A stretch of DNA of 54,670 nucleotides from Haemophilus paracuniculus (lineage in GTDB: Bacteria; Pseudomonadota; Gammaproteobacteria; Enterobacterales; Pasteurellaceae): assembly GCF_002015115.1 (NCBI RefSeq), contig NZ_MUYA01000018.1:33987-88656 (forward strand), read 5' to 3'. The notes under the pieces are model-generated. The model was not told where the DNA came from and did no database searches. It was given only the letters and a program-made list of their open reading frames with translations. Each line of letters begins with the position of its first letter. Position 1 is the first letter of the stretch. Both the position numbers and the translations under genes were made by a program. This document shows, piece by piece, positions 8,006 through 14,153 of the stretch.

Positions 8006-10201
8006 ATGTCAAAAACCACTTATTTTGCCACCACCGCTCGGGGCTTTGAGGAAATGCTCAAAGCCGAATTGGAACAGATTACGCAGGGGGAATGTAAAAT
8101 CGCCCAAGGTGGGGTGCATTTTAGCACCACGCAAGCGGGGGCTTACCGTGCATTATTGCACAGCCGCCTTGCCTCTCGCATTTTGTTGCCGTTGGTGAGC
8201 AGTAAGGTGTTTGATGAAATGGATCTTTACGCCACCGTGGTCGCCCAAAATTGGGCGGATCTGTTTGATAGCCGCGATACTTTTTTTGTCGATTTTAACG
8301 GCACAAATAGCGAAATTCGCCACACCCAATATGGGGCGATGCGAGTGAAAGACGGGATTGTCGATCACTTTGAACGCAAGGGGTTTGCTCGCCCAACGGT
8401 GGATAAAATCCTCCCCGACATTCGCATTCACGCCTATTTGCAAAAAAATGAGCTGGTTCTATCCCTTGATCTGTCGGGCGAGGCATTGCATATGCGTGGC
8501 TACCGTGAGGATACGGGAAAAGCCCCGTTGCGTGAGACCTTGGCGGCGGCGATTATTTTGCGTTCGGGCTGGCAAAAAGGCTCGCCGTTAGTTGATCCAA
8601 TGTGCGGTTCTGGCACGCTGTTGATTGAAGCGGCACAAATGGCGGCGAATATCGCCCCGCAACTGCACCGCCAGCATTGGGGCTTCCAAAGTTGGAAAGG
8701 ACATAACGAAACCGAATGGCAAGCGGTGCTTTCCGAAGCAAAAAATACCGCAAATGAAACTCTCGCTCACTTGCGGGAGAGAGACAGTTTTCCGTCAAGT
8801 AACGGCTTGACGGAAAACAGAGAGAGGGCAGAGAGAGCAATGTTCTTTGGCTTCGATCTCGATCATCGCGTTCTCGCCAAAGCCAAACAAAACGCCCGAA
8901 ACGCAGGGGTGGCTCACTTAATTCAATGGCAGCAGGGCGATGTGGCAGCGTTGAAAAATCCTTGCCCAGAGCAGGTCGGCACGGTGGTGTGTAATCCACC
9001 TTACGGCGAGCGACTTGGCACAACCCCAGCCTTGGTGGCACTTTATTCTGTGTTCGGGCAACGCCTCAAACAGCAATTTGCAGGTTGGAACGCCTCTATT
9101 TTTAGTGGCGAACCCGATTTACTCAACTGCCTGCGTTTGCGTTCCCACCGTCAATTTAAAGCGAAAAACGGACCGCTTGATTGCTTGCAGAAAAATTATC
9201 AAATCAGCGAACACCGTGCGGAACAGGGCGAAGATCTCAAATTTGAGCAGAACGCCCAAGTCGCACAAGATTTCGCCAACCGCCTTGCGAAAAATATCAA
9301 GAAAATCGAAAAATGGGCGAAACAGCAGGGGATTGACGCTTACCGTCTCTACGATGCGGATCTGCCCGAATATAATTTGGCGGTGGATCGCTACGGCGAT
9401 CATATCGTGGTGCAGGAATATCAAGCCCCGAAAAACATTGACGAACAAAAAGCTCGCCAACGCTTGCTGGATGCGGTGTCGGCGACCCTTTATGTAACAG
9501 GGGTGGAAACCAATAAATTAGTGCTGAAAGTTCGCCAGAAGCAAAAAGGCACGAACCAATATGAAAAACTTGCCAACAAGGGCGACTATTTTTATGTGAA
9601 CGAATATGGGGCGAAATTGTGGGTCAATTTGACCGACTACCTCGACACGGGCTTGTTCCTCGACCACCGTCTCACGCGTAAAATGGTGGGCGAAATGGCG
9701 AAGGGCAAAACCTTCCTCAACCTGTTCGCTTACACGGGATCGGCGACCATTCACGCCGCCCTCAACGGGGCGAAATCAACCACCACGGTAGATATGTCAA
9801 ACACCTATCTCAACTGGGCGGATCAAAATTTAGAGCTGAACAATTTATCGGCACGAAACCACCGCTTGATCCAAGCCGATTGCTTGCAATGGCTGGCGGA
9901 ATGTCGTGAGCGATTTGAGCTGATCTTCGTTGATCCGCCGACATTCTCAAACTCAAAACGAATGGAACAGAGCTGGGACGTGCAGCGGGATCACATCCAA
10001 CTATTAAGCCAGTTAAAACGCATTTTGACCGCAGGCGGCACCATCGTTTTCTCAAACAACAAACGCGGTTTCAAAATGGATTTCGAGGCATTGGCAGATC
10101 TCGGCTTGACCGCCGAAAACATCTCCCACAAAACCCTACCGCTCGATTTTGAACGTAATCCACAGATTCATAATTGTTGGTTTATTAGGCAGGTGGAATG
10201 A
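8006..10201 (+). CDS. rlmL: Bifunctional 23S rRNA methyltransferase RlmKL, carrying an in-frame palindromic repeat
   Basis: RlmKL methylates G2445 (N2) and G2069 (N7) of 23S rRNA with S-adenosylmethionine, using two fused methyltransferases. The order is an N-terminal THUMP region, the RlmL domain with [14 protein letters not shown] near 198 and CNPPYGERL near 330, then the RlmK domain with [15 protein letters not shown] near 571 and [12 protein letters not shown] near 641. At 731 residues it is about 30 longer than E. coli RlmKL. The excess sits at residues about 252-277, encoded by a palindromic repeat element (8759-8837) in the linker before [10 protein letters not shown], and the frame is kept. 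Start ATG at 8006. TATAAT at 7968-7973 may be its -10 element. Confidence 0.95.
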   Translation: MSKTTYFATTARGFEEMLKAELEQITQGECKIAQGGVHFSTTQAGAYRALLHSRLASRILLPLVSSKVFDEMDLYATVVAQNWADLFDSRDTFFVDFNGTNSEIRHTQYGAMRVKDGIVDHFERKGFARPTVDKILPDIRIHAYLQKNELVLSLDLSGEALHMRGYREDTGKAPLRETLAAAIILRSGWQKGSPLVDPMCGSGTLLIEAAQMAANIAPQLHRQHWGFQSWKGHNETEWQAVLSEAKNTANETLAHLRERDSFPSSNGLTENRERAERAMFFGFDLDHRVLAKAKQNARNAGVAHLIQWQQGDVAALKNPCPEQVGTVVCNPPYGERLGTTPALVALYSVFGQRLKQQFAGWNASIFSGEPDLLNCLRLRSHRQFKAKNGPLDCLQKNYQISEHRAEQGEDLKFEQNAQVAQDFANRLAKNIKKIEKWAKQQGIDAYRLYDADLPEYNLAVDRYGDHIVVQEYQAPKNIDEQKARQRLLDAVSATLYVTGVETNKLVLKVRQKQKGTNQYEKLANKGDYFYVNEYGAKLWVNLTDYLDTGLFLDHRLTRKMVGEMAKGKTFLNLFAYTGSATIHAALNGAKSTTTVDMSNTYLNWADQNLELNNLSARNHRLIQADCLQWLAECRERFELIFVDPPTFSNSKRMEQSWDVQRDHIQLLSQLKRILTAGGTIVFSNNKRGFKMDFEALADLGLTAENISHKTLPLDFERNPQIHNCWFIRQVE
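8759..8837 (+). repeat. Palindromic repeat family D, copy 1 (inside rlmL)
   Basis: The left flank contains GGGAGAGAGACAG (8775-8787) preceded by an imperfect CTCTCGCTCA complement. A perfect 12-bp hairpin follows, TTTTCCGTCAAG (8788-8799) and CTTGACGGAAAA (8806-8817), and then the right flank CAGAGAGAGGG (8818-8828). The same flanks surround different hairpins at 36064-36127 and 36154-36218. The element is read through in frame as about 26 residues of RlmKL. Confidence 0.8.
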
Positions 10202-10340
10202 GGGCATAAGGGGGACTCTGAAATTTTTAGAAATATCTATTTTTTATTTTGAATCTAATAAAAGCAACAATAAAATTAGGGAACAATCCCCCGAAACCAA
10301 AGTCAGATTTCATCATTTAAATTTTACAATTCAGATCAAT

Positions 10341-11504
10341 ATGAAACGAAAAACATTAGTCGCCTTACTGCTACTCGCCATTTGCGGGGCGGGGGGCTTT
10401 TATTATTATCAACAGCAACAAGCCCAGTCGCAGCAGGTGCATTATATTACTGAACCCGTGAAACGCAGTTCGTTGAGCAAAAGCGTGCTTGCCACCGGTT
10501 CGGTGCGAGCCAGTCAACGGACGGAAGTGGGGGCGCAGGTGTCGGGCAAAATTCAGAATCTCTATGTCAAACTAGGGCAAGCGGTGAGAAAGGGCGATTT
10601 AATTGCGGAAATTGATTCCAACAATCAAGCCACCACCCTCGGTACGGCACAGGCGGAACTTTCTTCGGTGCAGGCAAAATTAAATGCGGCTCAGGTGGGG
10701 CTGGAAGTGGCACAATCAAATTACAACCGCATTAGCACCCTTTACAAACAAAATAGTGCCTCGCTGAATGATTTGGAAACCGCCAAAAATAATTTGGCGG
10801 CGGCAAAAGCGAGCGTAAACGAGGCGAAAGCCCAGCTGAAATCGGCACAAATTTCGGTGGATAATGCTAAAACCAACCTCAATTACACCCAAATTGTGTC
10901 GCCAATGGACGGCGTGATTGTCTCGATTCCCGTTTCGGTCGGGCAAACGATGAATGCTAACCAAACCTCGCCGACCATTGTACAGGTGGCGGATCTGTCT
11001 AAGATGTTGATTAAATTAGAAATTTCCGAAGGGGACATCGCCCAAGTCAAAGTAGGGCAGACGGTAAAATTCAGCACCCTCGCCGAGCCTGAACGCCAAT
11101 ATCACGGTACGATTGACACCATTGATCCTGCCCTCACTACCTTGACCGACAACAACTACAAAGAGCAGTCGGGCAATACGGAAGCGATATATTATTACGC
11201 CAACGTGCTGATTGATAACGAGGACAACAGCCTGCGAATTGGAATGACCGCACAAGGTTCAGTAATGATCGCCGAGCGAGAAAATGTGCTGGTTGTGCCA
11301 ACCTCGGCATTGAAAAAACGAGGCAAGCAGACGTTCGTGAATGTGTTGGAAAATAACCGTTCTGTCGAAAAAGAGGTACAAACAGGGCTTGCCGACAGTT
11401 TCAGCACTGAGATTCTTTCAGGCTTGAACGAAGGCGAGCAAATCATCACCACCGAGCGTTCCGCCAACGAACAAATCAGCCGCCAAATGCGGCGACCGTT
11501 CTAA
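10341..11504 (+). CDS. macA: Periplasmic adaptor (membrane fusion) protein MacA-like, without macB
   Basis: MacA-type adaptors bridge the MacB ABC transporter in the inner membrane and TolC, exporting macrolides, peptides or heme-related molecules. From the ATG at 10341 the protein has 387 residues: an N-terminal membrane anchor (about 5-22), the lipoyl half-motifs VGAQVSGKIQNLYVKLGQAV and YTQIVSPMDGVIVSI, a long helical hairpin rich in Ala/Gln/Lys between them (about 95-170), and C-terminal beta-barrel and proximal domains ending LNEGEQIITTE. An in-frame start at 10149 would add unlikely residues. macB, normally downstream, is absent: a terminator follows at once, then unrelated AT-rich genes. 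Confidence 0.85.
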   Translation: MKRKTLVALLLLAICGAGGFYYYQQQQAQSQQVHYITEPVKRSSLSKSVLATGSVRASQRTEVGAQVSGKIQNLYVKLGQAVRKGDLIAEIDSNNQATTLGTAQAELSSVQAKLNAAQVGLEVAQSNYNRISTLYKQNSASLNDLETAKNNLAAAKASVNEAKAQLKSAQISVDNAKTNLNYTQIVSPMDGVIVSIPVSVGQTMNANQTSPTIVQVADLSKMLIKLEISEGDIAQVKVGQTVKFSTLAEPERQYHGTIDTIDPALTTLTDNNYKEQSGNTEAIYYYANVLIDNEDNSLRIGMTAQGSVMIAERENVLVVPTSALKKRGKQTFVNVLENNRSVEKEVQTGLADSFSTEILSGLNEGEQIITTERSANEQISRQMRRPF

Positions 11505-11506
11505 TG

Positions 11507-11530
11507 AAAATCCCCGAAAGGGGATTTTTT
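11507..11530 (+). terminator. Rho-independent terminator after macA
   Basis: AAAATCCCC, loop GAAA, GGGGATTTTTT begins 2 bases after the macA stop codon. It closes the transcript where macB would be expected. The following 170 bases show no gene. Confidence 0.88.
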
Positions 11531-11702
11531 ATGTTCCCTCCCAACGTCCTTGTCAGGTGGGGATTTTTTCATTCAACAATTACCTTCGCATCTTTCCCCC
11601 TTGTGATCCTTCCCATTTCACATCAAAATCATCAAAAGATGAAAATTTAAGCAATCAATTTGGCAGGGCTTGACGTTTTTTTTTACAATGCGGAAAGATT
11701 TT

Positions 11703-12263
11703 ATGGAAAAAACAAATTCTTGTAATTCATTAACCAACCTAGAAAACAAACTTAGCGAAATTTTTTCTTCTGTTAGTTCATTCGTCCAGAAAGCTATTTA
11801 TATTTCTAAACCGATTACCATTATCCTACTTTTCCGATTTTTGATTTTAGATAGTCAAACTGGGAAAGCTAATAATGGTGATGAAATTAGTGCGATATTG
11901 ACGTATGTTGGGTATTTTATTCAATCATCAACTGATTGTTATTCATTAATTATAATATTGTTATATGTATTAATTGTTATTGCTTTTGTGAAAGTAATCA
12001 AACATAACAAAAAACATATTGGATTATTGGTTATCTTTATAATCTCACTATTATTTATTTTATTCCTTGCAAAAGATTTAAATATTACTGTATCAGGCAT
12101 AGAAAATGCCTGTACCCAAAAATCTTATATTTTTCTCGCTAATATTGCTGTCTGTGCAACATTCTTATACCTTTCATTTAGTTCTGTTATAGAGCTTGTT
12201 AATTTTATAGAGGAAAACATATCACCAAAGGAAACAAAGAATTTAACGAGTGATACTCTGTAA
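11703..12263 (+). CDS. Unknown membrane protein with about four transmembrane segments
   Basis: I do not recognise this 186-residue protein. It has a short polar, Asn/Ser-rich N-terminus, then four hydrophobic stretches: around PITIILLFRFLIL, SLIIILLYVLIVIAFV, IGLLVIFIISLLFILFLA and IFLANIAVCATFLYLSF, with a Lys-rich loop between the second and third and a polar C-terminal tail. I chose the ATG at 11703 because GGAAAG lies 5 bases before it; an ATG at 11688 is possible. The gene is clearly more AT-rich than macA and its other neighbours, and together with the two genes downstream suggests an acquired segment. A 9-T tract precedes it (11676-11684). Confidence 0.6.
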   Translation: MEKTNSCNSLTNLENKLSEIFSSVSSFVQKAIYISKPITIILLFRFLILDSQTGKANNGDEISAILTYVGYFIQSSTDCYSLIIILLYVLIVIAFVKVIKHNKKHIGLLVIFIISLLFILFLAKDLNITVSGIENACTQKSYIFLANIAVCATFLYLSFSSVIELVNFIEENISPKETKNLTSDTL

Positions 12264-12323
12264 AAAAATCTAAACTCGAAAATTATCTTTCAATCATTAT
12301 TCAATCTTATCAATAAAAATAAA

Positions 12324-12497
12324 CCTCACCACCACAGGTGGTGAGGGTGGGTAATTACGGCTATTTTTCTTAAAAAATAGCCGATAAAAAAGCCATTTAT
12401 GGCTTTTATCTCGCAACGAAGTTGCCCTATTGTCATTAATTAAAGGGGTTGTCGCATTAGCGACAAGCCGTTTAATTCCCCGCCGAAGGCGGCGGGG
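12324..12497. repeat. Array of six adjacent hairpins
   Basis: Six palindromes fill 174 bases almost without gaps. They are CCTCACCACC/GGTGGTGAGG (12324-12346), CGGCTATTTTT/AAAAATAGCCG (12358-12383), GATAAAAAAGCCAT/ATGGCTTTTATC (12383-12410, with two unpaired A), GCAAC/GTTGC (12413-12425), TTGTCGC/GCGACAA inside AATTAAA/TTTAATT (12438-12477), and CCCCGCCG/CGGCGGGG (12478-12497). None ends in a good T tract apart from the third (TTTT). The array lies between two genes of the AT-rich island and just before the start region of the next gene. Confidence 0.75.
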
Positions 12498-12531
12498 GGG
12501 GTCTGCAACGAAAAAAATTCAGGAGATGAAT

Positions 12532-13113
12532 TTGAAACAAATGACTTTTTTGTCCTTAATCAATTTTATTGAGGAATATTATCAGCATCTTTCGACCCCT
12601 CAAAAAGTCGATACCTTTAACGAAGCCGCCTCTAAACTCGGGGCAAGCGGTAATATCTTCCAAAATAATAATGGCAAAGTTGACTATACAAAACAAGCTT
12701 TCACCGAAGAGAACTACGGTAGAACAGTCGTAATTGAAACAGCGGGTATCAATAGTAAAAACTATTCTCGTAAAAAGGATACTTTTGAGCGTATTGACCG
12801 TTTAATCGCAGAAGGTTTAAAAAATACAAATAATACTAAGCATCTTTTAAAACTTTTTACAAATGCTAAAAACTATCAAGATCTAAAACATTTATTAGAT
12901 AAGATGACAGCAGAAGACTGGAAAAAACTTAAAAATATTGTAGAGCAAAATCCACAAGATGTTGAGTTGCAAGGGTTATATCAGAATGTTGAGCAATATA
13001 AAGGGCAACTTTCTGATAAACAGAATGAAGAAATGAAACTCAATCAAAATTTTCGACAAGAAAATGAGCAAAGTGCTTCGAACAGAAAATTTAATACACT
13101 AAGAGGATTTTAA
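12532..13113 (+). CDS. Unknown soluble protein, first gene of a two-gene unit
   Basis: Not recognised. From the chosen TTG start at 12532 it has 193 residues. AGGAG (12521-12525) lies 6 bases upstream of this TTG; ATG codons at 12526 (directly on the Shine-Dalgarno) and 12541 (15 bases away) are alternatives. A start upstream at 12430 would translate through hairpins of the palindrome array and is unlikely. The protein is hydrophilic and mostly helical, rich in Lys, Asn and Gln, with heptad-like stretches (KLKNIVEQNPQDVELQGLYQ) and a polar C-terminus. It has no signal peptide or membrane segment. Its stop is 2 bases from the next ATG, so it is translated with the secreted protein downstream; a cytoplasmic partner of that protein is conceivable but unproven. 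Confidence 0.6.
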   Translation: MKQMTFLSLINFIEEYYQHLSTPQKVDTFNEAASKLGASGNIFQNNNGKVDYTKQAFTEENYGRTVVIETAGINSKNYSRKKDTFERIDRLIAEGLKNTNNTKHLLKLFTNAKNYQDLKHLLDKMTAEDWKKLKNIVEQNPQDVELQGLYQNVEQYKGQLSDKQNEEMKLNQNFRQENEQSASNRKFNTLRGF

Positions 13114-13115
13114 TA

Positions 13116-13601
13116 ATGAAATGGTTTAAATTAGGTTTTGTTTTATTTGGTTTAATGATGGGAAATGTTGCTAATGCAAATGATACTTTTGCACCACCAG
13201 TTAAATTAACCCCAAAACTCGAAAAACATTTTTTAAAAGTTGAAAGTAAAATTGTAGATAATAACAGAAGAATGTTAACTAACGTAAATCGGGTAAAAGC
13301 GGGAGAAGCAAATTTTTTCGATAAAGAAATGATGAAGAGCCTTCGTTATTTAACACAGGAAGTGAGAAAAATTGAAAAAGGTAATTATAATAAAGCGTTA
13401 TTGAGAACAACAAAAAATACTGGATATGAGTTGATTAGAAATGCTAAAACATTTCAAGTTGCACTCGATAGCCGCAGAAATCAATTTACCCTAGAACAAT
13501 ATAATGCAATTAAGTATAATATCGAGCGAATGGACGGGTTTGGCGGTGCTATATACAATACTTCTCTGAGAACTGGACGGAAGTATTACCCGAATGATTA
13601 A
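13116..13601 (+). CDS. Unknown secreted or periplasmic protein
   Basis: A 161-residue protein with a clear Sec signal peptide: MKWF, a hydrophobic core (LGFVLFGLMMG) and a VANA cleavage site before NDTFAPP, giving a mature protein of about 140 residues. The mature part is basic and helical, without cysteines, and I see no known motif. An AGAGGA Shine-Dalgarno precedes the ATG, 2 bases after the upstream stop codon. Base composition is AT-rich like the other two island genes. A good terminator follows at 13652. Confidence 0.65.
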   Translation: MKWFKLGFVLFGLMMGNVANANDTFAPPVKLTPKLEKHFLKVESKIVDNNRRMLTNVNRVKAGEANFFDKEMMKSLRYLTQEVRKIEKGNYNKALLRTTKNTGYELIRNAKTFQVALDSRRNQFTLEQYNAIKYNIERMDGFGGAIYNTSLRTGRKYYPND

Positions 13602-13651
13602 CCTCAGAGGGATTAATACCCACAACAGTGAAAGAATTTAAAATCATAAAT

Positions 13652-13673
13652 GCGGGCTTTTGTCCGCTTTTTT
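13652..13673 (+). terminator. Terminator of the two-gene unknown unit
   Basis: GCGGGC, loop TTTT, GTCCGC (one G-T pair), then TTTTTT. It ends the 12532-13601 transcript. Confidence 0.75.
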
Positions 13674-13722
13674 GTTTATTGCCAATCAACCAATTTCTCT
13701 AATAACTTAAAATATCTCAAAT

Positions 13723-13946
13723 AAAACGCAATGCAGAGCGTTCCCCGAACGCCATTGCGTTTTGTGCCAATTCCTACAAAATTTACCCAAATCCCACCGC
13801 TTACCGTTCTTGGTTTTGCATTTGTCGCCCCCTTCGGCACTGCGTGCCACTTCCCCCGCAAGCGGGGGAAGATCGAGTTTTGTGGTGGTTTTAAGATCTG
13901 CCCCCGTTCACGGGGGAAGTACCCTGCGTAGCAGGGGGTAGGGGGC
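13723..13946. repeat. Cluster of palindromes, including repeat family E copy 1
   Basis: This gene-free stretch before ynbE holds four kinds of palindrome. One is the nested AAAACGCAATG/CATTGCGTTTT around GCGTTC/GAACGC (13723-13763). The others are GGCAC/GTGCC (13836-13848), a perfect 10-bp stem CTTCCCCCGC/GCGGGGGAAG with a 2-base loop (13850-13871), and a right part with CCCCCG/CGGGGG (13901-13916) and CCCTGC/GCAGGG (13922-13936). The right part, read on the minus strand, recurs at 28641-28692. Confidence 0.7.
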
Positions 13947-13952
13947 CAACCG

Positions 13953-14153
13953 TTATTTTTTCGCCTTTTCCGCTTTGTTATCAATAGTGCGAATAATGGC
14001 ACGGGATTTGCTGTCCATTTGCACGTCAATTTTATGATCCACCACCACATTCATATTGATTGTGATCCCCTCTTTCGGCGTTTCGAGCTGGATTTTCGGG
14101 GTGCAAGCGGTGAGATTTAAGCAAAAAATGGCAAAGAAAAGATTTTTGATCAT
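13953..14153 (-). CDS. ynbE: YnbE-type lipoprotein
   Basis: YnbE is a small outer-membrane lipoprotein that works with the AsmA-like protein YdbH, part of the machinery for phospholipid transport between membranes. The 66 residues start with a lipoprotein signal peptide ending LTACTPKIQ, whose Cys is the lipidation site, followed by the family motif PKEGITINMNVVVDHKIDV. It overlaps the end of ydbH by 4 bases and is transcribed with it. The third gene of the usual set, ydbL, is not seen downstream; palindromic repeats lie there instead. Confidence 0.85.
   Translation of the reverse strand: MIKNLFFAIFCLNLTACTPKIQLETPKEGITINMNVVVDHKIDVQMDSKSRAIIRTIDNKAEKAKK

Noticed and set aside
8553..9041. 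Long minus-strand and alternative-frame ORFs inside rlmKL, hrpA and ydbH
   Set aside because: Shadows of strongly coding genes; none has a ribosome binding site or a recognisable domain.
11670..11689. TTGACG-T9-TACAAT as a working promoter for the unknown membrane gene
   Set aside because: The spacer is only 8 bases, far too short for sigma70; kept only as a parallel to the 31277 element.
12430..12531. N-terminal extension of the 12532 gene from a start at 12430, with an Arg-rich segment
   Set aside because: It translates through the hairpins TTGTCGC/GCGACAA and CCCCGCCG/CGGCGGGG of the palindrome array, giving an RRRRR segment unlike the rest of the protein; an AGGAG site supports a start near 12532.
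13676..14050. A 124-residue minus-strand frame before ynbE
   Set aside because: It reads through the palindrome cluster and overlaps ynbE in another frame; composition (runs of Pro, Arg, Trp) is not protein-like.
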